Shown: piece by piece, positions 25,117-33,244 of the stretch
Layout of the letters: the number at the start of each line of letters is the position of its first letter
How positions within the stretch are numbered: the stretch's first letter is position 1
Origin: Flavobacteriaceae bacterium
GTDB lineage: Bacteria; Bacteroidota; Bacteroidia; Flavobacteriales; Flavobacteriaceae
Direction of reading: 5' to 3'
Length of the DNA: 64,000 nt
NCBI GenBank assembly: GCA_028284745.1
Contig: JANQRC010000017.1
Span: forward strand, 1 to 64,000
Made by a program: the position numbers and the translations under genes
Notes under the pieces: model-generated
Database searches by the model: none
What the model was told of the DNA's origin: nothing
Seen by the model: only the letters and a program-made list of their open reading frames with translations

Positions 25117-26211
25117 ATGCAAGAACAGGAAATAAAACAATCCGAAGATAAAAATGCCTGTGCCAATTGTGGTGCGGAGATGAAATTCAAGCCTGGATCC
25201 GACCAGCTGAAGTGTGAGTATTGCGGCTACGAAGAATTCATCGAGAAAGGCAAGAGTAGTTTTGAAGAGCTTGAGCTAAAGCACTATATCGACGTCGTAG
25301 GCCAAAAGGCGCATACCGAAGCCATCAGCCTATTACATTGTAAGAACTGTGGCGCCAACCAGCATGTGGAGGAAAACTACAGATCGCTCAAATGCGTGTA
25401 TTGCAGCGAACCACTGATCCTGGAAGATGTGTATGATGAAGACTGGATCTTGCCTGGTGCTTTGGTTCCTTTTCAACTAGATAAGAAAAAGGCGCAGCAG
25501 CGTTTCAAAGGTTGGGTAAGTAGTATTTGGTTTGCCCCTAATAAACTGAAGCGCGCCGCCTTGGACCCTGAAGGATTGCATGGGCTTTACATCCCGTATT
25601 GGACCTTCGACAGCAACCTTACCGCTGACTATCGAGGCATGCGTGGCGAGTATTATTACGAGACACAAACCTATCGGACCAGTGACGGTAGAAGAGCGCA
25701 AAGAAGGGTTCAAAAGACACGATGGTATCCTACCTCGGGCAGGGTAAGTGGGTTTCTTGATGACATTCTCATCAACGCCTCAGAAAAAAAACGCAGGGAA
25801 GTGCCAAAACAGATCTCTAGATGGGATATGAAGGCACTTGTTCCCTTCAATGGCAAATACCTGGCCGGATTTGTGACCGAGAAGTATACCGTTTCGCTAA
25901 AAGATGGGCATCACCAATCGTTTCAAAAAGCAAAGGACATTGCCTATTCTTGGATCCGTCAAGATATTGGCGGAGATACCCAGCGCGTTAGCAATGCCAA
26001 CATCTCGTTGGCCGATGAGACCTTCAAGCACATTTTACTGCCAGTGTACATCAGCAGTTACCGATATAGTGGGAAAGAGTATCACTTTTATGTGAATGGG
26101 CAGACAGGAAAGATCTCTGGCACACATCCCATCTCATTCTGGAAGATCTTCTTTTTGGTCCTCTTCATTATAGTAATCATTGCCGCATTGGCTGTCTTTG
26201 CTGGGGGATGA
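25117..26211 (+). CDS. Zinc-ribbon membrane protein (partner type of SPFH proteins)
   Basis: A 364-residue protein with two zinc ribbons, CANCG...CEYCG (about 16-37) and CKNCG...CVYCS (about 72-92), a beta-rich middle region (WILPGALVPFQLDKKKAQQRF, LHGLYIPYWTFDSNLTADY) and one C-terminal membrane helix (about 343-361). It resembles proteins labelled PriA-like zinc ribbon that accompany SPFH genes. The ATG is 13 bases after the inverted repeat at 25050-25103. Its stop overlaps the phosphatase start (ATGA). Confidence 0.8.
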   Translation: MQEQEIKQSEDKNACANCGAEMKFKPGSDQLKCEYCGYEEFIEKGKSSFEELELKHYIDVVGQKAHTEAISLLHCKNCGANQHVEENYRSLKCVYCSEPLILEDVYDEDWILPGALVPFQLDKKKAQQRFKGWVSSIWFAPNKLKRAALDPEGLHGLYIPYWTFDSNLTADYRGMRGEYYYETQTYRTSDGRRAQRRVQKTRWYPTSGRVSGFLDDILINASEKKRREVPKQISRWDMKALVPFNGKYLAGFVTEKYTVSLKDGHHQSFQKAKDIAYSWIRQDIGGDTQRVSNANISLADETFKHILLPVYISSYRYSGKEYHFYVNGQTGKISGTHPISFWKIFFLVLFIIVIIAALAVFAGG

Positions 26212-26936
26212 GTAGAACATTGGTCATCGGCGACATACATGGCGGGCTAAGGGCATTGCATCAGGTGATGGAGCGTGCAAAGGTTTCTTTAGAAGACCAT
26301 CTGATCTTTTTAGGGGATTATGTAGATGGTTGGAGCGAAGCACCGCAGACCATCGACTTCTTGATTCAACTCGGAAAAAACCACCAGTGTACTTTCATCA
26401 GAGGCAATCATGACGAGCTGGCCTGCGATTGGCTTACCAAAGAGAAAAGTAACGATTCATGGTTGCACCACGGTGGACAAGTGACCGTTGATGCGTACAA
26501 GAATTATAGCGAAGCGGCTCTAAGCTTGCATAAGGCGTTCTACGAGTCCCTTGAGAATTATTATTTGGATAAAAACGATCGCTTGTTCTTGCATGCGGGT
26601 TTTACCAATATGCACGGTGTTGAGCAAGAATATTTTCCGAAATTGTTCTACTGGGATCGAACGCTCTGGGAGATGGCGCTTTCGCTAGATCCCAACCTTT
26701 CGCCACAAGACCAGAACTATCCCAAGCGCCTGAGGCATTACAAGGAGATCTACGTTGGTCACACCCCTGTTACCCGAATTGGTGCTACTGTTCCTGTAAA
26801 CCGTGCCAATGTGTGGAATGTGGATACGGGTGCTGCCTTCAAAGGCCCTTTATCGATCATGGATGTCGACACGAAAGAACTCTGGCAGAGCGACCCTGTA
26901 CATTTGCTATATCCTAAAGAAAATGGCAGGAATTAA
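26208..26936 (+). CDS. Calcineurin-like metallophosphatase (serine/threonine phosphatase type)
   Basis: A 242-residue phosphatase with the full metal-site set: GDIHGG (Asp8, His10), GDYVDGW (Asp36, Asp39), RGNHDE (Asn, His near 65) and the late VGHTPVT and NVDTGAAF segments. The layout resembles PrpA/PrpB-type protein phosphatases, though diadenosine-tetraphosphate hydrolysis cannot be excluded. Translationally coupled to the zinc-ribbon gene by an ATGA overlap. Confidence 0.92.
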   Translation: MSRTLVIGDIHGGLRALHQVMERAKVSLEDHLIFLGDYVDGWSEAPQTIDFLIQLGKNHQCTFIRGNHDELACDWLTKEKSNDSWLHHGGQVTVDAYKNYSEAALSLHKAFYESLENYYLDKNDRLFLHAGFTNMHGVEQEYFPKLFYWDRTLWEMALSLDPNLSPQDQNYPKRLRHYKEIYVGHTPVTRIGATVPVNRANVWNVDTGAAFKGPLSIMDVDTKELWQSDPVHLLYPKENGRN

Positions 26937-26980
26937 CCTTGAATATATTCCTTGTACACTGCAATGGGAATCAAGGCTGT

Positions 26981-27187
26981 CTAACCACAAAAGTCCTTTT
27001 TGGCGGGGATCCCATACGAAACCAGGTCAGGTGCATAGTTTCCCCAAAACGTACCCTTAGCTTCAAAGACAATGGCAATATTCTTGTACACTCTTGCCGC
27101 TCGTTTTTTAGCCGATCCATTACGTTTTTGGTGAACTCCCTTCGTTTCATAAGATTTGTTTTGGTCTTTGAAAATTACGGAATCCGT
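26981..27187 (-). other. Region without a clear gene; possible remnant of a small HicB-like reading frame
   Basis: Between the phosphatase and the terminator at 27188 no convincing gene is present. On the minus strand one open stretch without a start codon ends in IAIVFEAKGTFWGNYAPDLV...DFCG and stop, which recalls the N-terminal sheet of HicB-type antitoxins, while an ATG in another frame (MKRREFTKNVMDRLKNERQ) precedes it, as if a small gene had suffered a frameshift. This is a weak reading. Confidence 0.2.
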
Positions 27188-27221
27188 AGAAAAAATAAAG
27201 CCGCTTCAACCGAAACGGCTT
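27188..27221 (-). terminator. Intrinsic terminator of the unknown secreted-protein gene
   Basis: Stem AAGCCG (27198-27203) with CGGCTT (27216-27221), extended inward by a two-pair segment, followed on the minus strand by TTTATTTTTT. It lies 34 bases after the stop at 27255. Confidence 0.7.
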
Positions 27222-27254
27222 CCTGAAATAGTTGACTCAAGAAATAGGAGAATA

Positions 27255-28979
27255 CTATATGCTTGAGCAGAAACGCAAGATGTCTACCTTCATGTTTCGG
27301 ACCTCCTCGACAGATCGATTGGTGACCTTCTCTAGGGAATCTACTTTTCCGAGAAGGTCTCTGACCTCCAAGAAGAGTTCTCTATCCGCATATTTCAGGT
27401 TTTCTAGTCTTGGGGAGATCCTACTTGCCAAATCTTTACACCTTTCTTCGATTCCGTTGGCTAGCCCATTGTTGTTTCGGATCAAAATGATCTGAGCGTA
27501 AAGATCGAATAGATCGACGATCAGATCTTGCTTTTCTTGAGAAAACCTGGAGAACTCAGCGCGAAAGGCTTCTTCTGTGCTCCCTGCTAGTTCTGCTTGA
27601 ATGCTCTTGAAGCTCTTTCCACTGAAGAATTCATCTACAGCTTGCTTCGAGAAAAGAGCCTTTACCTCTTTGTGATACTTAAGAAGAGCCTCGTATGCCT
27701 GCCCATTCACCTTTTTTAGACTCTTTCTGGGCTTGGCGCGATTAAGCGCTACAAATATTTTCTTCTTCATATATGGGCTCATTGCGCCACCTTTTCTAGT
27801 GAGCACATCGACCAAGTACATGTTGAAATGGGTCTCAAGCACCTTGTCTTCGTAACCCAATACCCTATTGATATGATTCGGGTCTTTTTTCTTGTAACGC
27901 TCGTATGATCTGATGTTGGCCGGCGGGTTTTGATAGCTAGGCTGTCTCTCTTGTGCTGTGTTGGGCGCTTTTGTATAGAACGTCATGTATTTAGGTTTCC
28001 CCTTGAGCACTCTGACCTTCTCTGTATAGAACTTGGCAGAATCCAACTCGTCGATCAAATAGTATGCCTTGGCAATATTTTCATGAGCATCCGAGTACAG
28101 TCGGCTTTGTCTTCTCTCATTCAGGTCTAGCTTAGCGCTTTCAGACTTCCACACATCGATTGCATCAACAACCTGCTTCTTATTGGCATTGCTAGGTTCT
28201 CTCGCAAACTCCTTTATCGGTTGGATCGCATTGTTGAATGGTGTGATATCAAATCCCTTGAACTTTTTGATGGTGTAGAATGTATGCGCCTCTGTATAAG
28301 GTGTCTTGAAAAAAGCACGTTTCATATATTCCCTAGCCATCAGCCCAAGCTTATATATCTGAACATCATTGACCTCCTTTGCGTATGAAGCTTTGGCCTC
28401 TAACTGTCCTTTTCTATCTTTCTTGTAATATCCTTTCAAGTTTATGGGTGAAACTTCTTCGAATATTCTTGTGCTGTTATTGAAGTCAGCCCCTCTCAGT
28501 TGCTTGCTTGAAAACTTATAATTGGAGACATTGTCGACTATCGCTGTTGGATTGGAGAAATCATCAAGGTGTATCACCTCTTGGTGCATCAGCCCTTTTT
28601 CACTGTCCATGATGTGGAGCAATCCTTCTAGCTTGGAGGTGAAAACCAGTCTGTGCGCTTCATTTCCGTCTTTGTCAGTTCTTTTTTGGTCTTCTACTTC
28701 CACAGGCTTGAAGACCAATTCTAACGAGGCTATGTAATCAGGATAGTAGTTGTCCTCTTTAAGTTTTTTGAAAGCGAACTCGCCTTCGTTGTAGTTCAGA
28801 CTATGATCGGCCAGCTTCTTATCATTTGCAAACGCTTCGATGAAAATCGTCTTGTCTTCTGTTAGCTCCAACAGACTTGCCGGTAGTTCTTTAACGATCC
28901 CTACTTTTTCATTAGCGGTTCTCTGAGCATTAGAAAAAGTAACATGCAACAAGCAAAGTATAAAAAAAGTATAGTTCAT
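27255..28979 (-). CDS. Secreted protein of unknown function, 574 residues
   Basis: I do not recognise this family. A signal peptide is clear (1-18, cut after SNAQ). The mature protein is rich in lysine, mostly predicted beta strands in the first 170 residues (KGYYKKDRKGQLEAKASYAK), then largely helical with a stretch resembling a TPR-like helix pair (about 296-330, AHENIAKAYYLIDELDSAKFY) and a long helical C-terminus (about 415-574). No membrane helix or catalytic motif stands out. It is a single transcription unit with a terminator after it and a strong hairpin ahead. Confidence 0.75.
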   Translation of the reverse strand: MNYTFFILCLLHVTFSNAQRTANEKVGIVKELPASLLELTEDKTIFIEAFANDKKLADHSLNYNEGEFAFKKLKEDNYYPDYIASLELVFKPVEVEDQKRTDKDGNEAHRLVFTSKLEGLLHIMDSEKGLMHQEVIHLDDFSNPTAIVDNVSNYKFSSKQLRGADFNNSTRIFEEVSPINLKGYYKKDRKGQLEAKASYAKEVNDVQIYKLGLMAREYMKRAFFKTPYTEAHTFYTIKKFKGFDITPFNNAIQPIKEFAREPSNANKKQVVDAIDVWKSESAKLDLNERRQSRLYSDAHENIAKAYYLIDELDSAKFYTEKVRVLKGKPKYMTFYTKAPNTAQERQPSYQNPPANIRSYERYKKKDPNHINRVLGYEDKVLETHFNMYLVDVLTRKGGAMSPYMKKKIFVALNRAKPRKSLKKVNGQAYEALLKYHKEVKALFSKQAVDEFFSGKSFKSIQAELAGSTEEAFRAEFSRFSQEKQDLIVDLFDLYAQIILIRNNNGLANGIEERCKDLASRISPRLENLKYADRELFLEVRDLLGKVDSLEKVTNRSVEEVRNMKVDILRFCSSI

Positions 28980-29049
28980 CAGTCAATTCATTTGGGGGAT
29001 GAAACGTAGCGAATATAGTTTTTTTCGTTCAATTGCATGCCTGATGAGC

Positions 29050-29087
29050 TTTTGAAAGCCTATCTGGGTGCAGATAGGCTTTCAAAA
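29050..29087. other. Long perfect hairpin downstream of the aldehyde dehydrogenase gene
   Basis: TTTTGAAAGCCTATCTG (29050-29066) and its exact complement (29071-29087) give a 17-bp stem with a four-base loop. Because the stem ends in A/T pairs on both sides, it may act as a terminator or 3' stabiliser, but no T-run follows outside the stem in either direction. Confidence 0.6.
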
Positions 29088-29105
29088 AAATGTGCTCTAA
29101 AAAGG

Positions 29106-30659
29106 CTATAGGTCAAATTTTATCCCTTGTGCTAGTGGCAGTTCGGTCGTATAGTTGATGGTATTGGTCTGGCGACGCATGTAGATCTTCCAAGCATCGG
29201 AGCCACTTTCTCGACCGCCACCCGTTTCTTTTTCACCGCCAAAAGCCCCACCGATCTCAGCGCCCGAAGTACCGATGTTCACATTGGCGATCCCGCAGTC
29301 AGATCCTGTATGACTCAAGAAACGTTCTGCTTCGCGAAGGTTGGTGGTCATGATGGCTGATGAGAGGCCTTGGGCCACACCATTCTGAATGTCGATGGCA
29401 TTGGTCACATCGCCAGCGTATTTCAATAAGTACAGAATTGGTGCAAAGGTCTCGTGTTGAACGATCTCGAAGCTATTCTCGGCCTCAGCAATGGCTGGTT
29501 TCACATAGCAACCACTTTCGTAACCTTCGCCAGAAAGTACGCCGCCTCCAACGACAATGTTCCCACCTTCATCAACGACTCTACCTAAGGCCTCTTTGTA
29601 CATACCAACAGCATCGGTATCAATAAGCGGCCCCACATGGTTGTTTTCATCTAAAGGGTTTCCGATACGCAACTGACCGTAGGCATCTACAATTGCTTGC
29701 TTTACCTTGTCATAGATGCTTTCGTGAATGATCAATCGACGGGTAGAAGTACAACGCTGGCCGCAAGTGCCCACTGCACCAAATACGGCACCTATTACTG
29801 TCATTTTGATGTCCGCATCTGGAGTCACGATAATGGCATTGTTCCCACCCAATTCTAACAATGACCTTCCTAGGCGTTCGCCAACGGTCTTCGCAACGAT
29901 CTTGCCCATTCGGGTTGAACCTGTGGCAGAAATTAGCGGAATACGCTTGTCTGTGGTCATAAATTCGCCCACGCGATAGTCTCCGTTGATCAAGCATGAG
30001 ATCCCTTCGGGTAAATTGTTTTCTTTCAAAACCTCAGCAATGATATGCTGACAGGCCACACCACAAAGCGGTGTCTTTTCTGAAGGTTTCCAAACACAAA
30101 CGTCACCGCAGATCCACGCCAAGGCAGTGTTCCATGACCAGACCGCTACGGGAAAGTTGAATGCCGAAATGATTCCGACAATCCCCAAAGGATGATATTG
30201 CTCGTACATGCGATGCCCAGGACGTTCGCTATGCATCGTAAGGCCGTGCAACTGGCGCGATAACCCAACAGCGAAATCACAGATATCGATCATTTCTTGG
30301 ACCTCGCCAAGACCTTCCTGATAGGATTTTCCCATTTCGTAGGAAACCAATTTGCCAAGCGGCTCTTTCAACTCGCGAAGCTTTTCCCCAAATTGGCGAA
30401 CGATCTCGCCTCGTTGCGGTGCCGGCATGAGTCGCCAAGACCTAAATGCCTTCTGAGCGGCAACCATTGCTCTCTCATAATCTTCACGGGTCGTGGTCTT
30501 CACCTTGGCGATGAGCAGCCCGTCTACAGGAGAATAGGAGGCGACCTCTTCGCCTGAAGAGAACCACTGCGAACCTGTAGAGGTCCCTTCGTTTATAGTT
30601 GTGACGCCTAACTGCTGGAGCGCTTTTTCAATTCCGAAATCGGTAGCAACTACTGACAT
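29106..30659 (-). CDS. Aldehyde dehydrogenase, ALDH7 (aminoadipate-semialdehyde) type
   Basis: A 517-residue NAD-dependent aldehyde dehydrogenase. Catalytic Glu269 (LLELGGNNA) and Cys303 (GTCGQRCTSTRR) are in place; the GGNNA and GQRCTSTRR versions of the motifs are those of the antiquitin/ALDH7 branch, which oxidises alpha-aminoadipic semialdehyde in lysine breakdown. Because the next gene upstream makes 3-hydroxyanthranilate dioxygenase, action on the related 2-aminomuconate semialdehyde is an alternative. A TATTTTTG box lies 37 bases before the ATG. Confidence 0.92.
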   Translation of the reverse strand: MSVVATDFGIEKALQQLGVTTINEGTSTGSQWFSSGEEVASYSPVDGLLIAKVKTTTREDYERAMVAAQKAFRSWRLMPAPQRGEIVRQFGEKLRELKEPLGKLVSYEMGKSYQEGLGEVQEMIDICDFAVGLSRQLHGLTMHSERPGHRMYEQYHPLGIVGIISAFNFPVAVWSWNTALAWICGDVCVWKPSEKTPLCGVACQHIIAEVLKENNLPEGISCLINGDYRVGEFMTTDKRIPLISATGSTRMGKIVAKTVGERLGRSLLELGGNNAIIVTPDADIKMTVIGAVFGAVGTCGQRCTSTRRLIIHESIYDKVKQAIVDAYGQLRIGNPLDENNHVGPLIDTDAVGMYKEALGRVVDEGGNIVVGGGVLSGEGYESGCYVKPAIAEAENSFEIVQHETFAPILYLLKYAGDVTNAIDIQNGVAQGLSSAIMTTNLREAERFLSHTGSDCGIANVNIGTSGAEIGGAFGGEKETGGGRESGSDAWKIYMRRQTNTINYTTELPLAQGIKFDL

Positions 30660-30695
30660 TTGTAACTTTTTAGTGGATTATTGTTATATTCTCAA

Positions 30696-30703
30696 CAAAA
30701 ATA
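30696..30703 (-). promoter_or_regulatory. Minus-7 box before the aldehyde dehydrogenase gene
   Basis: TATTTTTG on the minus strand fits TAnnTTTG exactly; the upstream -33 region has no clear TTTG. It suggests the gene can be started separately from the dioxygenase gene 59 bases upstream. Confidence 0.4.
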
Positions 30704-30718
30704 CAAAGATGAGTTGGC

Positions 30719-31261
30719 TTAATCTTCGTCTGTGAGAAATCTTTTATCTACAGGCATCACTGTACCGCAATTATCACAGGTTCGTAATTTTTCAGAACCG
30801 TAGAATGTTCTGAAGTGTCCCAGGAAATCTTTCTCGATATCCTCTAACGGAAAATAGACCTCATACAGCTTATTGTTGCAATTGTCGCAGAACCACAGCA
30901 ATCCGTCTTCAGCGCCGGTTTCTAGCCGTTTCCGCTCAATGACCAATCCTACAGATCCTTTATGCCGTACTGGCGAGTGTGGCACCTTCGCGGGATGGAG
31001 ATACATGTCGCCCGGCCCCAACTTCATGGTCTTCTTCTCGCCATCTTCTTGCACATGCACTTCGATATTGCCCTCTAGCTGATAGAACAATTCTTCGGTC
31101 TCATTGTAGTGATAGTCCTTGCGAGCATTGGGCCCGGCAACGACCATGACAATATAATCCCCTGCTTCCTTGTATAGGTTTCTATTGCCCACCGGCGGTT
31201 TTAGCGTATCGCGGTTTTCCTCGATCCATTGGTCAAGGTTAAAGGGTGTTTGAATAGCCAT
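30719..31261 (-). CDS. 3-hydroxyanthranilate 3,4-dioxygenase
   Basis: A 180-residue cupin enzyme that opens the ring of 3-hydroxyanthranilate in the kynurenine route of tryptophan breakdown, leading to quinolinate. The iron ligands are visible as His51, Glu57 and His95, and the C-terminus has the two CxxC pairs (Cys125/128 and Cys162/165) of the bacterial rubredoxin-like site. Length is standard for the bacterial type. It is on the same strand as, and 59 bases ahead of, the aldehyde dehydrogenase gene. No kynureninase or other pathway gene is in the window. Confidence 0.93.
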   Translation of the reverse strand: MAIQTPFNLDQWIEENRDTLKPPVGNRNLYKEAGDYIVMVVAGPNARKDYHYNETEELFYQLEGNIEVHVQEDGEKKTMKLGPGDMYLHPAKVPHSPVRHKGSVGLVIERKRLETGAEDGLLWFCDNCNNKLYEVYFPLEDIEKDFLGHFRTFYGSEKLRTCDNCGTVMPVDKRFLTDED

Positions 31262-31309
31262 ATGATGTGAATTAGGGTCTTAAAATTACGAGATCGGCAC
31301 GAGCCCGTT

Positions 31310-31786
31310 CTATCTTTTGAAGAAAACTTGTGTGAAGTAGTAGCTGCCTTGGGCATCCTTGATCGCAGCCACACCGATGTGCGTAAAATCGCCTTCAATG
31401 TTTTTCCTGTGCCCTGGGCTGCCCAGCCAGCTACTCATCACAGATCTGGCATCTGTCTGCCCATAAGCCACATTTTCGCCCACCTCCATTGCCCCTACTC
31501 TTACCAACTCATCTGCTCGCTGCTGAAAGTTATCGTGACTCAAAGCAGCTTGCTTGATCATATATTCAGTATGGGCAACTGCCATCTGAGTCGCCAGGGC
31601 ATCTGTCTTTAAGCCTTCCATTCTTATGCCATCGCGGTGGTCGTTCACCAGATCGATGATACTGACCTCAAGTGAAATGACCCCAGATGCTTTCATAGGC
31701 TTTGTTGCGACATCACTTGTTTCTTTTCCCTTTCCACAGGAAATAAATAGTAACACGATGGTGAGTATAAAAGGTCTTGTCTTCAA
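31310..31786 (-). CDS. CAP-domain (SCP/PR1-like) lipoprotein
   Basis: About 158 residues if started at the TTG at 31786, which gives a lipoprotein signal MKTRPFILTIVLLFISCGKG. The open frame runs on upstream, but that part is antisense to the asparaginase gene. The CAP fold shows as SIIDLVNDHRDGIRMEGLKT, VAHTEYMIKQAALSHDNF, VGENVAYG, WLGSPGHRKNI and YYFTQVF, with the two conserved histidines. Role of bacterial CAP proteins is mostly unknown. It is divergent from the asparaginase gene with 70 bases between. Confidence 0.82.
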   Translation of the reverse strand: MKTRPFILTIVLLFISCGKGKETSDVATKPMKASGVISLEVSIIDLVNDHRDGIRMEGLKTDALATQMAVAHTEYMIKQAALSHDNFQQRADELVRVGAMEVGENVAYGQTDARSVMSSWLGSPGHRKNIEGDFTHIGVAAIKDAQGSYYFTQVFFKR

Positions 31787-31856
31787 TATTGAAAAGAAGT
31801 TAAGGCTGATTGTTGTTGAATTTCTTAATTTTATTCGAACTAGAAAAACCATCCTC

Positions 31857-32936
31857 ATGAGATCTACGTTTCTCTCTCTTCTTTTTATTGGCCTCTTGAC
31901 GGGCTGTAAGTCTTCGCCTGAAGAAAAGGCAGTCGTTGCCTCGACGGCTATCGCTGAAAACGCACAAGGGCAAACGTTTGGCATTGTGATCCATGGTGGT
32001 GCCGGCACCATTCTGAAAAAGAACATGACGCCAGAAAAGGAGGCTGCCTATAATGCAGTGCTAGAGAGAGCTGTTCGGGTAGGGCATAAGATCTTAAAAA
32101 ACGGAGGAAGTAGTCTAGACGCTGTGGAAAAGACCATTAACATGTTGGAGGACTCTCCTTTGTTCAATGCTGGAAAGGGAGCCGTCTTCACCCATGAAGG
32201 AAAGAATGAGTTGGATGCCTCGATCATGGATGGCCAGACATTGAATGCAGGTGCCGTCGCGGGCGTGACCACAGTAAAAAATCCTATCGATCTGGCACGT
32301 GCCGTGATGGAGAATTCAGAACATGTGATGTTTGCCCGCAAAGGTGCTGAATTCTTTGCCAAGCAACAGGGTATTGAATTGGTAGACCCTTCGTATTTCC
32401 ATACGGATTCGCGCATGAGGGCCTTAAAACGTGCCATCGAGCGCGAAAAGGTAGAAATGGACCATGATGATGGCAAGGCGTTTTTCTATGACGAGTCCAT
32501 AAAAGATAGCAAGTACGGAACTGTGGGTTGTGCTGCTTTGGACAAAGATGGAAATCTAGCCGCTGGGACTTCTACGGGCGGCATGACCAACAAGCGTTGG
32601 GGGCGCGTGGGTGATTCGCCTATCATCGGTGCTGGCACCTATGCCAACAACAATACCTGTGCAGTTTCATCTACCGGTTGGGGTGAGTATTTTATACGTG
32701 GTATGGTGGCCTATGACATTTCGGCCATGATGGAATACAAAGGTAGTTCTCTTCAAGAAGCAGCTTCGGAAGTCATTCAAGATAAGTTGACAAAACTCGG
32801 CGGCACAGGCGGGATCATCGCTATCGATCATGATGGTAATGTGGCCATGGAATTCAATACTGCTGGCATGTATCGTGCTGCCATGAATGCTGCGGGCGAA
32901 CTTACTATCGACATCTATAAAGATCGATCCCATTGA
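31857..32936 (+). CDS. Isoaspartyl peptidase / L-asparaginase type 2, predicted lipoprotein
   Basis: About 359 residues, N-terminal nucleophile hydrolase. The start at 31857 gives a lipoprotein signal (MRSTFLSLLFIGLLTGCKSS, lipidated Cys17), so the enzyme should sit in the periplasm or outer membrane. Cleavage before Thr222 (YGTVGCAALD) would release the beta subunit and its nucleophile; GTSTGGMTNKRWGRVGDSPI follows as expected. It hydrolyses asparagine or isoaspartyl dipeptides. An open extension upstream to 31626 is antisense to the CAP gene and not used. Confidence 0.93.
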   Translation: MRSTFLSLLFIGLLTGCKSSPEEKAVVASTAIAENAQGQTFGIVIHGGAGTILKKNMTPEKEAAYNAVLERAVRVGHKILKNGGSSLDAVEKTINMLEDSPLFNAGKGAVFTHEGKNELDASIMDGQTLNAGAVAGVTTVKNPIDLARAVMENSEHVMFARKGAEFFAKQQGIELVDPSYFHTDSRMRALKRAIEREKVEMDHDDGKAFFYDESIKDSKYGTVGCAALDKDGNLAAGTSTGGMTNKRWGRVGDSPIIGAGTYANNNTCAVSSTGWGEYFIRGMVAYDISAMMEYKGSSLQEAASEVIQDKLTKLGGTGGIIAIDHDGNVAMEFNTAGMYRAAMNAAGELTIDIYKDRSH

Positions 32937-33244
32937 AAGATCTTCAACCGTACTACGCTGTCATCTTCACTTCAAAACATGCCCAAGAAGAAGTAGAAGC
33001 ATATAGCGAAATGGCGCAACTGATGGAAGACCTGGCCAGTGAACAAGAGGGTTTTTTAGGTATGGATTCTGCTCGAAACGAGATCGGTATCACAGTAAGT
33101 TATTGGGCATCGCTCGAAGCGATCACTCGATGGAAGCAGCATGCTGAACATCAAATAGCCCAACAAAAAGGAAGAAACGACTGGTATCGGTGGTACCATG
33201 TGCGCATCTGCAAAGTGGAACGCGAATACGATTTCAACAGATGA
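32933..33244 (+). CDS. Antibiotic-biosynthesis-monooxygenase (ABM) domain protein
   Basis: A 103-residue dimeric alpha/beta barrel type protein: YYAVIFTSKH at the start, then EQEGFLGMDSARNEIGITVS and WASLEAITRWKQHAEHQIAQ. Members act as small monooxygenases or heme-degrading enzymes, or have no known role. The start codon TTG (32933) overlaps the asparaginase stop, and its own stop overlaps the transporter start (ATGA), so all three genes are coupled. Confidence 0.85.
   Translation: MKDLQPYYAVIFTSKHAQEEVEAYSEMAQLMEDLASEQEGFLGMDSARNEIGITVSYWASLEAITRWKQHAEHQIAQQKGRNDWYRWYHVRICKVEREYDFNR

Noticed and set aside
26939-27226. Plus-strand 95-codon frame after the phosphatase gene
   Set aside because: Composition unlike a protein of this genome, no start signal, and it runs through the terminator hairpin of the opposite gene.
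31626-31856. Upstream extension of the asparaginase gene
   Set aside because: It overlaps the CAP-domain gene on the other strand and would bury the clear lipoprotein signal starting at 31857.
31787-32026. Upstream extension of the CAP-domain gene
   Set aside because: It is antisense to the asparaginase gene; the lipoprotein signal starts at the TTG at 31786.
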